Shown here in pieces: positions 12,362 through 23,929 of a stretch of 64,000 nucleotides of DNA. This DNA is from Tupaia tana (lineage: Eukaryota > Chordata > Mammalia > Scandentia > Tupaiidae): positions 82,174,291 to 82,238,290 of the forward strand of contig JAKSZU010000013.1 of the NCBI GenBank assembly GCA_026018925.1, read 5' to 3'. The stretch's first letter is position 1. Every line of letters begins with the position of its first letter. The translations under genes and the position numbers were made by a program. Below the pieces are notes generated by a model that was not told the origin of the DNA, did no database searches, and saw only the letters and a list, made by a program, of their open reading frames with translations.

Positions 12362-12608
12362 GGGACCAGCAGTTAGCGTAATGGCTATGTCGCTGGACTC
12401 CCACGTAGTCAACCGCAGTTCGCGTCCCGGACCGATGGCTTAAACTCACTCTGGGCGCATGTGCGTGCGTGCACAAGATCCCAAGAGGAGAATGGAGGAG
12501 AAGGGATTGCGGCATGACCATACCCCTGGGGGGTGATTTCTCGCTTTCTATCTCTCTGTCTCTCTGTCTGTCTGGCGAGCGCATGTGCCCTATAGCAAAA
12601 ACCTCTCC

Positions 12609-12636
<28 letters not shown>
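12362..12636 (+). mobile_element. Family A SINE, young full-length copy
   Basis: GGGACCAGCAGTTAGCG start, near-consensus body and an A tail of about 29. The TSD aggcatgcccc (12351-12361) / agacatgcccc (12637-12647) has one mismatch. The long uninterrupted A tail is a sign of recency. Confidence 0.93.
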
Positions 12637-12639
<3 letters not shown>

Positions 12640-13129
12640 CATGCCCCTGCCTTCACAGGCTTCTAGAAATGAAAAAGAGAGATATCATGTGATAAATGTA
12701 GGGTGTTGTATTACCCCAGCAAATTGGTAATGATGCTTCCTCTGTGTTCTTTGATGAGTAAGTCAAGTAAACAAGCTTTGGGAGCTTTCTGGTGCCTTCC
12801 CACGGCCTGCGGTCCTGCTTTATCTTCTCCTCCCTGGACGTCAGTCCACCTAAGGGGGAGCCCATTCTCTTAGGGGCCTTTGTAAAATGATCTTCTCGTG
12901 TCAAAAACATAAAATGCTTTAGATTCCATTGCTTTGACTAGCACTTTCGGCCCAGACTCATTTTATTTATTTATTTATTTTTGTATTGAAAAGATAGTTT
13001 TTCATAAGTTATTGTTTTTCCTTTTAGACCTGAGTGCCTTTCTCTTATTCATTCTTGGTCCATGCAGCTAATGAGAATTGAAGGGTAAAATAATACCAGA
13101 CTCATCGTTTGCCTGTTACATGAGAAATG

Positions 13130-13900
13130 TATTAGTTAGGAGCCAGGGGTTCTCAGAAATAGAGACCAGCTTCCAGCTTGAGCTAAGTCAAGGAAAAGGG
13201 GAAGGGGAGACGTTACCCTGGTGCGGGTGTGTCACAGAATCAAAACCAGAAATGTGGCTGGGCTTAAGGGAAGCACCAAAAAGTTACTCTAATTCTGTTT
13301 TTAATCTCTCTGTTCATCTTATCCATACATTCAATTCTCTCTTTTCCCTTCCCTTCCTTTCTCTCTCTTTCTCTCAACAGTTCTCTTCTAATACCTCTTT
13401 CTTAAAATTTTTTTTCTTGGGAGAGCGAGAGGCTCCCCAACATGGTCCTTTGCCATGATCCACCTCTAGTCTTTGCTGTTTTTCATCCTGGGCAAATGCT
13501 TGGTGTGCTCAGGATGGTCCTTTTCTTATGCAGGTCTAGTTGTGTTACTACAATGCCACTGCTTGGCCTCTCTCTCGATGTCTCTTTGTCCATCCAGCTT
13601 CCTCTGCTTTTCTGGAATGTGTTGTTAAATATGGCTGTCCTGTCCTTTCTAAGTTCATCTGGCACAAGCTTAGCCACATGAGAGAGCCTTCCCTCAAATC
13701 CACTATGGCCAGAGACCAGGGTCATATTGTTCTAAGATGGCTTCTGGAGGTTATTCTTCTGGATGTAAGTTCCCTTCTAGAGACAAGAGACATATGTTTG
13801 ACCAGGGAAGACATATCGAAAGGTAGCTACTGTGACTGGATCTACACACACAGACACATGGATAGCCCATAAGCTCAACTTCCCTTATGGTTACCCACCT
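13130..13900. repeat. Old interspersed repeat with an embedded family B-like stretch
   Basis: 'gtattagttaggagccaggggttctcagaaatagagacc' and 'ccagagaccagggtcat' resemble an old repeat also suggested at 56.1-56.6 kb. Around 13.41-13.60 kb, 'gagcgagaggctccccaacatggtcctttgccatgatccacc' resembles a reverse family B SINE. Low certainty. Confidence 0.3.
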
Positions 13901-15150
13901 AACTAGAGATGGTCAGGCAGGTACCGCCTTGATCCCTTGTGGTTCTGATTTGAGCTGCAGGATTCACAGGCTCATGGAAAATTTCCACAAACAGCCCTGG
14001 ATCTGAGCCACAATGCTTGGGTTCCTAGCTGCATGGGGGTGCCCCTTTAGTTCTTCAATCTGTGTTACTAATGACAATGTCTGGTCCTCACTGCCTTTGT
14101 GCCCATAACCTCTGATATTTTCACTTCCTCTCCCCTAAGTCTTGACTAGAGTTTAACCAAATACTTTATGTAAGACCCTGATGACATGTGTGACCTTTTC
14201 CAGCTTTAGGGCTCTCACACCTCCTACAGGTGGACCCTTTTGTTAGATCTTCTTAAGCTTCCTTGATAGTTACATGATTTTCAGTTTTTAATCAATCTCT
14301 GGTTGATTTTCAGAGCTATAAAATGGAGCCATTGGGTCGTTTAAAATAGGCAAATGTACACATCTGAGCCATAATGTCAATATTTACATGATTTGAGCTT
14401 TTAACATGTAACAGATGTGTCTGCCATGTAGTTCATTAAAACTATAAAATGTAAGGTCAGATCTCTTGAGCATATTGTTTTGTGTTTTCCTTTTCTTTTT
14501 CTTTTATTATTGGTGTTAATATTGTCTTGCTTAAGTAAAGAAAGAAGGTTTTTATATTACTGTAAGACTTGCCAAACTGCAGAGGGCTTGTGATCCAGGA
14601 TGATCTATGGCATAGAATTTAAATGTAAACATGTTACCTTCCTAGGCTAATGTACAATTAGCTGTTAAACACATAATGTAGCTGAATGAATACACATACA
14701 CATCTCCAAAGAACTTAGGAAGAAATGGCTCCTTGCAAATCTAGCAGTGAAATAAAACAGAACTCTAAAATTGAATTTAAAATCATTTATGTTTTTAATC
14801 ATGAGTGTTGGTGTTTGAGGAAAAGCATGTTTCATCAGGCACAAAAGGGGGCAATTGAAGTATTTCAGGAAGATTCTCAAAGGGAATCTTGGACCCCTCA
14901 AGAGCTTTAGAAGATGATGACGCTGGTATGGGAAAATACATTTTTGATATGGTTATAATTACTTCTGTTTACTTTATGATTTGAGTAGTTTTTGCCTTGT
15001 AAAAAGGAGATAGGGAGAGAACTGTTTCTGAAATAATTGGAAGAAAAGGGAGGATGGAGGAGAGAGCTAAAGAAGATGTGAATGTTTATGAGGAAAACTG
15101 TCTGAAAGAGCAGTTTTTCAGAATAAAGTGATAATGGAAAGTGGATATAC
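13900..15150. other. No gene or clear repeat seen
   Basis: AT-rich apparently unique sequence. The 61-155 codon ORFs at 14.66-15.37 kb are unsupported by any domain. Confidence 0.4.
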
Positions 15151-15152
15151 AC

Positions 15153-15289
15153 AGGGGCTTCAAAAAGTTTACGGAAAAGTGGAATTAAAGTATGATTGAT
15201 TTTTGGTGCAGAAACCCCCAGCATGTATATGAGATCCACATATAGTTTTTTTATATGTGAATTTTCCAGGAATGTTTTGAAGACCTTCT
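15153..15289. mobile_element. Mariner-type MITE (HSMAR2-like ends), copy 1
   Basis: Left end 'aggggcttcaaaaagtttacgg' and right end 'ccaggaatgttttgaagacc' form a diverged terminal inverted repeat. The interior includes 'tttttggtgcagaa'. Similar ends occur at 27.16, 35.65 and 55.28 kb. The resemblance to Hsmar2-derived MITEs is from memory. Confidence 0.5.
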
Positions 15290-16189
15290 CATATCTGTCA
15301 GTACCTTTTCTTCCTACTGAGAGTGATTGAGAATTAAACCACATGATTTTTGCATTTTTCCTAAGTGGACACAATTCATTTCACAGCATATAATTGGATT
15401 CTGGCGTAGCAATTCTCAAAATACGGTCTTCTCAAAGATATGGTCCTTGTGATTATGAACTGAGATCATGCAAATCTTTGCCTGGCTAATGATGAACAAT
15501 CCCATTAAACACAAGCTTTTTATTTATGACCAAAGTAACCTACTAAGTAAGTTATTATGGGTCTTTTTGAACTCAAATTGGCTTGTTAGAGTAGACTCTA
15601 ATTAGTCCAAAGACTTTAATTAGTTCTACTAAAAAACTAGCTGCGATTTAGCAGTGTAACTCCTAAAAATGTGGCATGCATGTAAATAGCTGGAATTTCC
15701 AAAAGGGAGAGGAGTAGGTGGTGGCTTAGAAGCCCCAAAGTGGTCAAAGAAACTTGAGTGATTGCTTTGCAAAGGCTATCTCAGTCCTGGCTGGGTATTA
15801 GAATTGTCTACAGTGCTTCTAGGAATAATGAACTCCTAGACCATGACAATTGACTGCATGAGAATCCATTCTCTCCCCAGCCGACTTTGCCTTTATCTCA
15901 GTGGCCAGCACTCGTTTGCATGTCCACACCACGTGAATCACTGGCAAAGGGAGATGGATTGTGAAGATTCCAGTGTTCCTCGTGCTGGAACGTTACTGGC
16001 TAAAGTAACCACTATAGCTGTATTTTCAGCTTTATGGTGTATAAAACTTCCACTTAAAAATAAAAGAGAGGAAGTTCTGCTTTCAAAGAGCACGTAGTAT
16101 TCATTTAGAAAGATCAAGCTTTGTAAGAAATAGCTGGATAATGAAGCCATACAGGGCAAAAGAGGTAGTACCAGTCTATAGAGTATCTA

Positions 16190-16290
16190 CTACGCATGTG
16201 TTGAGTGCTTTATACATTCCATTTCCTTTAATCCTCACTTCAGCATCTGAAGTCAGTGCTGTCATCGGCATTTTTCAGATTAAAAAATTT
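16190..16290. repeat. MIR-like fragment
   Basis: 'gagtatctactacgcatgtg', 'tttaatcctcacttcagcatctgaagtcagtgctgtcatc' and 'tttttcagattaaaaaatttggag' follow the layout of the MIR/MIR3 tail, strongly diverged. Confidence 0.4.
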
Positions 16291-16835
16291 GGAGTTCAGG
16301 GTCAGTTCCTGTGGCATGTGCTGCTAAGATGCTGTACTCTGCAGACTGGGACTACATGAGAAGCTTGGGTTCAATCCCCAGGCTAACCTAAAGGCTGGTG
16401 CAATGGGATATGCCTGTTGTCTCAGCAAGTCAGGAGACTGGAACAGGAAGATTGAGAGCTCAGTGCTGACCTGGGCAGTATAGTGAGACCCTGTATAAAA
16501 AAGGGTCTGCTGAGACCAGCAGATGGCATAATGGTTACGTTGCTGGACTCCCACATGGCCAACCATGGTTTGAGTCCCGGATCTGGAGGCTTGAAACTCA
16601 CACTGGGCACATGTATGTGGTTACCCAAAGTCCCAAGAGGAGAAGCGATTGAGGCGTGGCCATACCCCCTGGGGGATGATTTCTCACTTCCCGTCTCTCT
16701 GTCTGTCTCTGTCTCTCTGGTGAGTGCACATGCCCTATAGTACAATCTCTCTCACCAAAAAGAGCCTGCTGAGATGGTGCATGCCTGTGGTCCTAGCTAC
16801 TCAGGAGGCTGAGGTCGGAGGATTTCCACATGGTA
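16291..16835 (+). mobile_element. tRNA-7SL heterodimeric SINE, split by a family A SINE
   Basis: A tRNA-like head (16291-16385, with ggttcaatcccc as B-box) is followed by two 7SL/Alu-like units. The first is at about 16395-16500 (gggatatgcctgttgtctcagc ... agtgagaccctg). The second is at 16761-16815 (gcatgcctgtggtcctagctactcaggaggctgagg). A family A SINE (16516-16760) interrupts the second unit with a TSD. 7SL text is the Alu signature; the tRNA fusion recalls tree-shrew Tu III, but this copy is old. Confidence 0.7.
16516..16760 (+). mobile_element. Family A SINE inserted in a heterodimeric SINE
   Basis: ACCAGCAGATGGCATAATGG head, GGTTTGAGTCCC B-box, truncated body palindrome and a short A tail. 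The 14-bp TSD agggtctgctgaga / agagcctgctgaga (16502-16515, 16761-16774) has two mismatches. Confidence 0.85.
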
Positions 16836-17100
16836 AGACCATCCCCCCTGCTCCACCCAAATATCCAGAGTTCAGATAATTTAGGGGAGATGAACTGGAT
16901 CACCTCTCTAGAATGGGGTAAATCAGAATTGATGTCCTTCTTGGCACCTAGGTTTGTTTCTCTGTTTCCTGGCTTGTTTCGTTCTGTTGTGGCAGCCTAC
17001 CAGACTATCTCTGAATGAAAAGAAATACATAATCCTCAATCCAGTTTTCTAAATGTGACTTGACCAAAATGCATTCTATTTTTATTCTTTGATTATATGC

Positions 17101-17116
17101 CAGATTTGTGTCTTCT
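17101..17116. repeat. Left target-site duplication of the 17-20 kb L1
   Basis: cagatttgtgtcttct here matches 19977-19992 exactly, 16 bp. It brackets the L1 plus its extra 3' segment. Confidence 0.9.
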
Positions 17117-19976
17117 TTTTTTTTTTTTTTTTTTTTTGGCTTTTGAATTAATCATTTCAATTTTTTTTTACCAATTCATCATCTAAATTCAGTTTCTTTC
17201 TTTTTTTTTTTTCTTTTATTTATTTATTTATTTATTTTTTTATTATCATCATATTCTTCTTTATATTACATTGAATTACATATAACTTTACATTGTATTA
17301 CATTACTTTTTCAAAAGGGAATGCCATGCATGTCAGTCAGTACAGAGACATTAATCTCCCCGCTTCAACATTCAATATCTTTTCTATGTTTTCCCCAATC
17401 ATTATTATTATTCTAATTATTTTTTAAGACAGTCCATCGCTATTTCTCATGTTGCTTGTACAAATACTTTGCCCATCATGAAATACTTCTCAGACAAATC
17501 CAGTTGAGAATACTATACATGTCAACATCAACAGTTAGTAAGCCATATCTGTTTCTCACTAATGTCCTGCCTCTCTATTGTTCATTTGTTATCTTTCTCT
17601 ATCCTCTTCTCTTCACTTCCCCCATTCCACACTGTCCTATTCTCATTAAGTACCTTCACTGCTTTTATGTCCTCCAATTTTTTTTCACTATCATAGAATG
17701 CTGATAGTCGGTATATATTGAGTGGATACATACAATATCTTTCTTTCTATCCTGGCTTACTTCACTCAGCAATATATCCTCCGTATCTGACCACTTTCTA
17801 TCAAATTCCAGGGCCTTGTTATTTTTTATGGCTGAGTAGTATTCCATAGAGTATATATACCACACTTTTCCAATCCATTCATCAGTTTGTGGACATTTAG
17901 GTTGGTTCCATGTCTTGGCAATTGTGAATAATGCTGCAATAAACATTGATGTGCAAGCACTTTTCTGACTGAGCGTTCTCCTGTCTTTTGGGTAAATATC
18001 CAGAAGTGGGATTACTGGATCGAATGGTAGTTCTATTTGTAGATCTTTGAGGAACCTCCATATTGTTCTCCACAGTGGTTGAACTAGTTTACATTCCCAC
18101 CAACAGTGTAGGAGGGTTCCCTTTTCACCACATCCCCGCCAACACTTATCACTTTTTATATTCTTAATCTTTGCCATTCTGACAGGGGTTAGGTGGTATC
18201 TCATTGTAGTTTTTATCTGCATCTCCCTTATGATGAGGGATGTTGAGCATTTCCTCATATGCTTTTTGGCTATTCGTATGTCTTCCTTAGAGAGACTTTT
18301 GTTCAGCTCATTTTCCCACCTTTTAATTGGGTTAATCATTTTTTTTCGCATAAGGCACTTGAGTTCCCTATGTATTCTGGTTATCAGTCCCTTGTCTGAG
18401 GCATATTTAACAAAAATATTTTCCCATTCTGAGGGTTGTCGGTTCACACTTGTTACTGTGTCCTTTGCTGTGCAGAAACTTCTTAGTCTAATATAGTCCC
18501 ACTTGTCTATTTTAGGGATTATTGCCTGTGCCTTGGGAGTCTTATTTAAGAAGTCTTTGCCTACTCCAATGTCCCCCAGAGTTTCCCCAGCATTTTCCAC
18601 CAGTAGTTTTATTGTTTGAGGTTTTAGGTTAAGATCTTTGATCCATTTTGAGTTGACTGTTGTTAGTGGTGAAAGATGGGGGTTCAGTTTCATCTTTCTG
18701 CAGGTGGATACCCAGTTTTTCCAGCACCATTTACTAAAGATGTTTTCCTTTTCCCAATGGATTGACTGATATCCTTTGTCAAAGATCAGTTGGCTGTAAG
18801 CTTTGGGGGTTATTTCTGGGGTCTCTATTCTCTTCCATTGGTCCACATGTCTGTTTTTATGCCAATACCATGCTGTTTTGATGACCACAGCTTTATAGTA
18901 TATCTTGGGATCAGGGAGTGATATGCCTCCTACTCCACTCTTCTTGCGCAGGATTGCTTTTGCAATACGAGGTCTTTTATGGTTCCAGACAAATTCTATG
19001 ATTGCCCTTTCTAGATCTCTGAAGAATATCTCTGGTATTTCGATTGGAATTGCATTAAACATGTAGATTAATTTGGGTAGAATTGCCATTTTGATTATGT
19101 TAATTCTTCCAATCCAGGAGCATGGGATATCCTTCCACTTTTTTATGTCACTTTCAATGTCTCTTTTAAGATTTTCGTAGTTTTCTTTATAAAGATCTTT
19201 GACTTTCTTAGTTAGGTTTATCCCTAGGTATCTTATACACCTTGTGGCTACGGTGAAAGGGATTCCTTTCTTCAGCTCTGCTTCGTTCAACTTGTTGTTC
19301 ATAAATAGAAATGCTATAGATTTTTGGATATTGATTTTGTATCCTGCCACTTTACTGTATTCACTTATTACTTCAAGCAGTTTTTTCATGGATACCTTTG
19401 GGTCTTCTAAGTATACCATCATGTCATCTGCAAATAAAGATATTTTCAATTCTTCTTTGCCTATTCGAATGCCTTTAATATTGTTCTCTTCTCTGATTGC
19501 AATAGCTAAGACTTCCAGTACTATATTAAAGAGCAGTGGAGAAAGTGGGCAGCCCTGCCTAGTACCTGTTTTCAGAGGAAAAGCTTTCAGCTTTTCCCCA
19601 TTCAGTATAATGTTAGCTGTAGGTTTTTCATAGATGGCTTTTATTGTGTTCAGAAATGACCCTTCTATACCAATCTTACTGAGAGTCTTAATCATAAAAG
19701 GATGCTGTATTTTATCAAATGCTTTCTCCGCATCAATTGAGATGATCATATGGTTTTTATCTTTCTTTCTGTTAATGTGGTGTATTACATTTATGGTCTT
19801 GCGTATATTGAACCATCCTTGCATCCCTGGTATAAAGCCTACCTGATCGTGATGAATGATCTTTGTTATATGTTGTTGGATACGATTTGCGAGTATTTTG
19901 TTGAGAATTTTCGCATCTATATTCATCAATGATATTGGTCTGTAGTTTTCCTTTTTTGTCATATCCTTATCTGTTT
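17117..19976 (-). mobile_element. Young 5'-truncated L1 with probable 3' transduction
   Basis: Minus-strand L1 with a perfect 16-bp TSD. On the plus strand the order is terminal T-run (17116-17138), a 62-bp non-L1 segment (17139-17200), an inner A/T-rich tail (17201-17241), the L1 3'UTR, then the C-terminal part of ORF2. The L1 body begins, in L1 orientation, within ORF2 just upstream of the reverse transcriptase core. The body is almost identical to 59647-62382 (about a dozen differences seen by eye over 2.73 kb). Confidence 0.93.
17665..19976 (-). CDS. L1 ORF2 C-terminal part: reverse transcriptase and Cys motif (5' truncated)
   Basis: An uninterrupted reading frame of about 770 L1-derived codons. 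It encodes the reverse transcriptase core with [35 protein letters not shown] and the catalytic FADDM, then the L1 thumb/connection region and the C-terminal Cys motif [18 protein letters not shown]. The endonuclease domain is absent through 5' truncation, so it cannot retrotranspose. The open frame runs about 13 codons into the flank (an ATG at 20013), which is fortuitous. The C-terminal end reads differently from the right-hand L1 because of a 1-bp indel near 17746/60156. In intact L1 this protein nicks target DNA and reverse-transcribes L1, SINE and mRNA templates. Confidence 0.92.
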
Positions 19977-20164
19977 CAGATTTGTGTCTTCTCAGGACTA
20001 AGCCATGCATCAAGCTCTTTGAATCAGTGCAATATTATACAACCTAGTTCTGTTTTGTTTACCAAGTGTCAGTCAGTGCTTTATTGACAGTGCAAATGAG
20101 TGGTCCATTCATCTGAATTTATGAAATGGATGTGATAGCATGTGCCCCTGCACAGCTTCTACTT

Positions 20165-20321
20165 CATTTATTTTATTTATTTATCCATTTAATTTTAATT
20201 TGACTGGAGTGAGAGAGAGAAAGATAAAGAAACTGAGAAAGCAAGCCGCCAGGTTTGGAACTTGAACTGCAGTCCAAGTAGAAATCCAGCACCCTTAACC
20301 ACCTTGCCACCTGCCAGCCTT
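20165..20321 (-). mobile_element. Old family A-like SINE fragment
   Basis: Plus-strand order: A/T-rich tail, gagagagagaaagataaag, 'caggtttggaacttgaactgcag', 'tccagcacccttaaccaccttgccacctgcc'. This is the reverse of a tRNA-headed SINE with a large internal deletion. Confidence 0.6.
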
Positions 20322-20684
20322 GCTCTCTACATTTCAAGCATGCTCTACAGTACAAAATGATAGATGCACAATAACTCTATTGGGGTACACCTACACCACT
20401 AGTCAGAGATATTTGTTTTATTTTTATTCCTATTTCACAAAATGGGGATTTATTTCGACAGTGAGTTCACACAGCTATATTACACTTTGTCTTTTCTTAA
20501 GAGATTGTGAATATTGTGACACTGAGATGAATGAATGGGTTTATATTTTCTGTTCCTATGGAAAGGAAAAAAATAATATAGTCATATGAATCTAAGAATG
20601 GGAAGGGAGTAAGTCTTCAGAAACAGATCTTTACTCAGTCAATTTATTATCATTAAAAACTGCATCTTGAAAAGGTCTTGCCTA

Positions 20685-20948
20685 GGGACCAGCAGTTGGC
20701 GTAATGGCTGTGTTGCCGGACTCCCATGTAGTTGACTGTGGTTCGAGTCCGGGACCCAGTGGCTTAAGCTCACACCGGTCATGTGTGCATGAGTGCCCAA
20801 GATCCCGAGAGAATGGAGGAGAAGGGATTTTGTCATGGCCATCCCTCTGGGGGGTGATTTCTTGTTTTCTGTCTCTCTCTGTCTTTCTGGCGAGCGCATG
20901 CACCCTATAGCAAAAACCTCTCCAAAAAAAAAAGAAAAGAAAAGAAAA
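20685..20948 (+). mobile_element. Family A SINE, young full-length copy
   Basis: GGGACCAGCAGTTGGCGTAATGG head, GGTTCGAGTCC B-box, body palindrome, A-rich (AAAAG)n tail. The perfect 16-bp TSD gaaaaggtcttgccta lies at 20669-20684 and 20949-20964. Confidence 0.94.
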
Positions 20949-21164
20949 GAAAAGGTCTTGCCTAAAGAGGATGATATGGTGAAAAATGTAGATGTTTGCT
21001 GTGAATGGACTCTTATTCAAATTGTCAAGTGAGTTTAAAAAAAAATGAGTCATTTTACAATGTTCTAGCTATGGATTTCATAGGAGCTTGTTTTCCACTT
21101 CGGCTTTTGTTCATAGCTACTAACTGGTATACAGAGGAACTATTGCTTACTTATTTAAATAATT

Positions 21165-21712
21165 TCTGAAACGACTTTTTCCAGAGGGACTCATGCACTC
21201 ACTAGAGAGAGACAGAGAGAGGGAAAGAGAGAAAGCAGCCCAGGGACATAGTCATGCTGCAATCCTTTCTCCATCCTATTCGAATTTGGAACATGCATGC
21301 CACGCACCCAGTGTGGTTTTATTTATTTATTTATTTATTTTTTTTTTTTTTTTTGAGAAGTTTTTGCTATAGGGCACGTGCGCTCGCCAGACAGACAGAG
21401 AGAGACAGAGAGATAGAAAGCGAGAAATCACCCCCCAGGGGGGATGGCCACGCCGCAATCCCTTCTCCTCCATTCTCCTCTTGGGATCTTGGGCATGCAC
21501 GCACACGCGCCTGGCGTGAGTTTTTAAGCCACCGGGTCCGGACGCGAACCACGGTCGACTACATGGGAGTCCAGCAACATAGCCATTACGCTAACTGCCG
21601 GTCCCACCCAGTGTGTTTTTCAAGCCATGGGGTTTGGTATTCGAACCATATAGTTGGCCACATGGGATCTAGCTCCCTTAATTAACTACCAGGACATGGC
21701 CTAGCTCCAATA
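21165..21712 (-). mobile_element. Old tRNA-headed SINE, interrupted
   Basis: Plus-strand left half 21165-21304 (gagagagacagagagagggaaag, 'catgctgcaatcctttctcc', 'catgcatgccacg') and right half 21616-21712 (caagccatggggtttgg ... ccttaattaactaccaggacatggcct). The young SINE at 21316-21604 splits it. Confidence 0.65.
21316..21604 (-). mobile_element. Family A SINE, young, nested in an older SINE
   Basis: Reverse copy with a long T-run, CpG-rich body and 'ctaactgccggtccc' end. The 11-bp TSD cacccagtgtg lies at 21305-21315 and 21605-21615. Confidence 0.93.
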
Positions 21713-22740
21713 ATTTTTTTTAAGATAAAGATAATTTCCTACAGTTGGTTATTAGCATAGGCTATCTCCCCCTGGGATGCTCTCCTCACTTCCCTGTTGA
21801 TTTGGGGTGCACGTACTCTGTTGTATCACTCCCGCTATGAAGCGTAATGGTCACCCTCTCCCAAGAATCTATCCTTGACATTCCATCCATAGCTGGTGTT
21901 ATATCCATAGCATTTAGTGCATTTAAGATTTCCTCACTTGCTTTCTTCTACTAGATCTTGAGGACCTTAAGGATTGAGAGAGTGACTTTATCTTGGGTTC
22001 CTCAGATCCTGGAAGCAAGGAGCACAGAACTGCATGGACCCTGCAAGACCGTGCTGTTAGGTACTTTATGAACGTGTGAAGGGATTCTCAAGGATTCTTT
22101 TGGTTATAGATGATTTTTACTTTATGCATTGACTAGAAGCTGAATGTGCCTTTCTTGGAGACATACAATTTGTTATCCAGATAGACTGGGTTTGGCAAGC
22201 TTTGAAAACACATTGTGTATTGTGTGGGGGACTGGAGGGAGGGGCAGGGAAGGGTCTGGTCAGTTCCCCAAACCAGGGGCTGATGCTGATGTTTGATCAC
22301 CAAAACACAACTGGGCCCGGGACTCTGATCGTGGTCCAGCTGCCCACTTAGGTGGACTAAAGCCTTTTTGTGCCTGCCTTGCCAACTTTAGTTAGAGGAA
22401 AAAATGAGAGCTGTTGAGAAAAAAAGAAAGAATAACATTAACCTAAGCAGCGGTTCTGTTTATGAAGGAGAATGGAGTGTGTTTAATTTTAATTGAAAAA
22501 TCCCAGCCAGTGTTTGGAATAACAGGGAGAGGGAGGAAAAAGAGAATGCTGGGTTTTTAGTGTCAACTGTGCATGGAATGCTGTGTTTAATACTCACGAC
22601 AGTCCCAAGAAGGAATAGCTCACCATTTTGCCATGGATACACCTGAAGCTCAGGTACTACTGAAGGTCACAGATTCAGCATTGACAGAGTCTTCACTAGA
22701 ACCCAGGCCTGACTTACCCAAAGTCTCTATTTTCCTCACT
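21713..22740. other. No gene or clear repeat seen
   Basis: Apparently unique sequence. Only one 60-codon antisense ORF near 22.5 kb, unsupported. Confidence 0.4.
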
Positions 22741-22759
22741 TCAGACACTTTTTATTTTT

Positions 22760-22973
22760 TTAAGAGGTTTTTGCTATAGGGTGCATGCGCTCACCAGAAA
22801 GACAGAGAGAGACAGAGAGATAGCACCATCCTTTCTCCTCCATTCTCCTCTTGGGATCTTGAGCATGCACGCACATGCGCCCAGCATGAGTTTAAGCCAC
22901 TGGGTCTGGGACTTGAACTGTGGTCAACTACATGAGAGTCCAGCGACATAGCCATTATGCCATCTGCCGGTCC
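22760..22973 (-). mobile_element. Family A SINE with internal deletion (first of three)
   Basis: 'aagaggtttttgctatagggtgcatgcgctc' to 'cattatgccatctgccggtcc'. The stretch with the C6/G6 palindrome is missing (gagatagcaccatcctttctcc), leaving about 214 bp. Flanked by agacacttttta/agacactttta. Confidence 0.88.
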
Positions 22974-22989
22974 CTAGACACTTTTATTT

Positions 22990-23247
22990 TTTTTGAAAGG
23001 TTTTTCACTATAGGGTGCGTGCACTCGCCAGACAGACAGAGAGAGACATAGAGACAGAAAGCGAGAAATCACCCCCCAGAGGGGATGGTCATGCCGCAAT
23101 CCCTTCTCCTCCATTCTCCTATCGGGATCTTGGGCACGCATGCACACACGCCCAGCGTGAGTTTAAGCCACTGGGTCCGGGACACAAACCATGGTCGACT
23201 ACATGGGAGTCCAGTGACATAGCCATTATGCTAACTGCTGGTTCCCC
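22990..23247 (-). mobile_element. Family A SINE (second of three)
   Basis: Full-length reverse copy with intact palindrome and 'ctaactgctggttcccc' end. It shares flanking agacactt(t)tatttt with its neighbours. Confidence 0.92.
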
Positions 23248-23264
23248 CTAGACACTTATTTTTT

Positions 23265-23516
23265 AAGAGATATTTTTGCTATACGGCACATGAGCTCGAC
23301 AGAAAGAGAGAGACAGAAAGTGATAAATCATTCCACACAGGGGGTGGGGAAGGGAGGACCACCTCACAAACCCTTCTCCTCCCTTTTCCTCTTGGGATTT
23401 TGGGCATGCATGCACACGTGCCTGGTGTGATTTTCAAGCTGCTGAGTTCAGGACTCGAAGTGCAGTAGGCCATGTGGGAGTCTAGCAATGTAACTATTAT
23501 GCCATCTGCTGGCCAC
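23265..23516 (-). mobile_element. Family A SINE, diverged (third of three)
   Basis: 'aagagatatttttgctatacggcacatg' to 'tatgccatctgctggcc'. It has more substitutions than its two neighbours, and an altered palindrome region (ttccacacagggggtgggg). Confidence 0.85.
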
Positions 23517-23794
23517 TTTCCCCCACTGTAGACTCTTAAAATCAGCAAAGGGTGAAAGCTGATGGGGACACCTGTGTGCTGCCCCAGAGTTGGTTGGAAT
23601 ATCAGGTTTAGGGGTTGTGCTTTGGGAGAATGGGTGGATTATAAGCCTTTAGGTCCCCAGATTTTTGCAGATAAAACCTGCTATTGGAATTAGGAGCTGT
23701 TCCTTGAAGGTGAGGTTGTTAGTAGGTGTTTCCAATGCAGCTTTTTATTTCCCTGGATAGCTATTAACCCCTCAAGAACATGTATTCATGCCTG

Positions 23795-23872
23795 CACACA
23801 CAGTCACATGAGTGCTTATGCTTGCACACACATGCATGTGTATACACACATGCATGTACATATAGGGTATGT
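23795..23872. repeat. Alternating purine-pyrimidine simple repeat
   Basis: ACATGCATGT/ACACAC-type text with several self-complementary words. Confidence 0.8.
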
Positions 23873-23929
23873 GTGTTCTCCTATAGAAGAGCTGCTTTCC
23901 CTTCTCCCTCCTGCCAGTAGAAACGCATG

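Noticed and set aside
12362..12440. Possible true tRNA gene at SINE heads
   Set aside because: The heads carry A- and B-box-like words, but the cloverleaf is not complete and every one continues into a SINE body.
19199..19633. 144-codon plus-strand ORF (also at 61608-62042), with a membrane-like composition
   Set aside because: It is antisense to the L1 reverse transcriptase in both L1 copies; the frame is a by-product of the conserved coding strand.
17665..20013. 782-codon ORF as a host reverse transcriptase gene
   Set aside because: It lies within an L1 flanked by a TSD, is 5' truncated, and its first codons are flank sequence.
22743..23530. Possible CRISPR-like or satellite array
   Set aside because: The regularly spaced similar units are SINE copies with A tails and TSDs in a mammalian genome.
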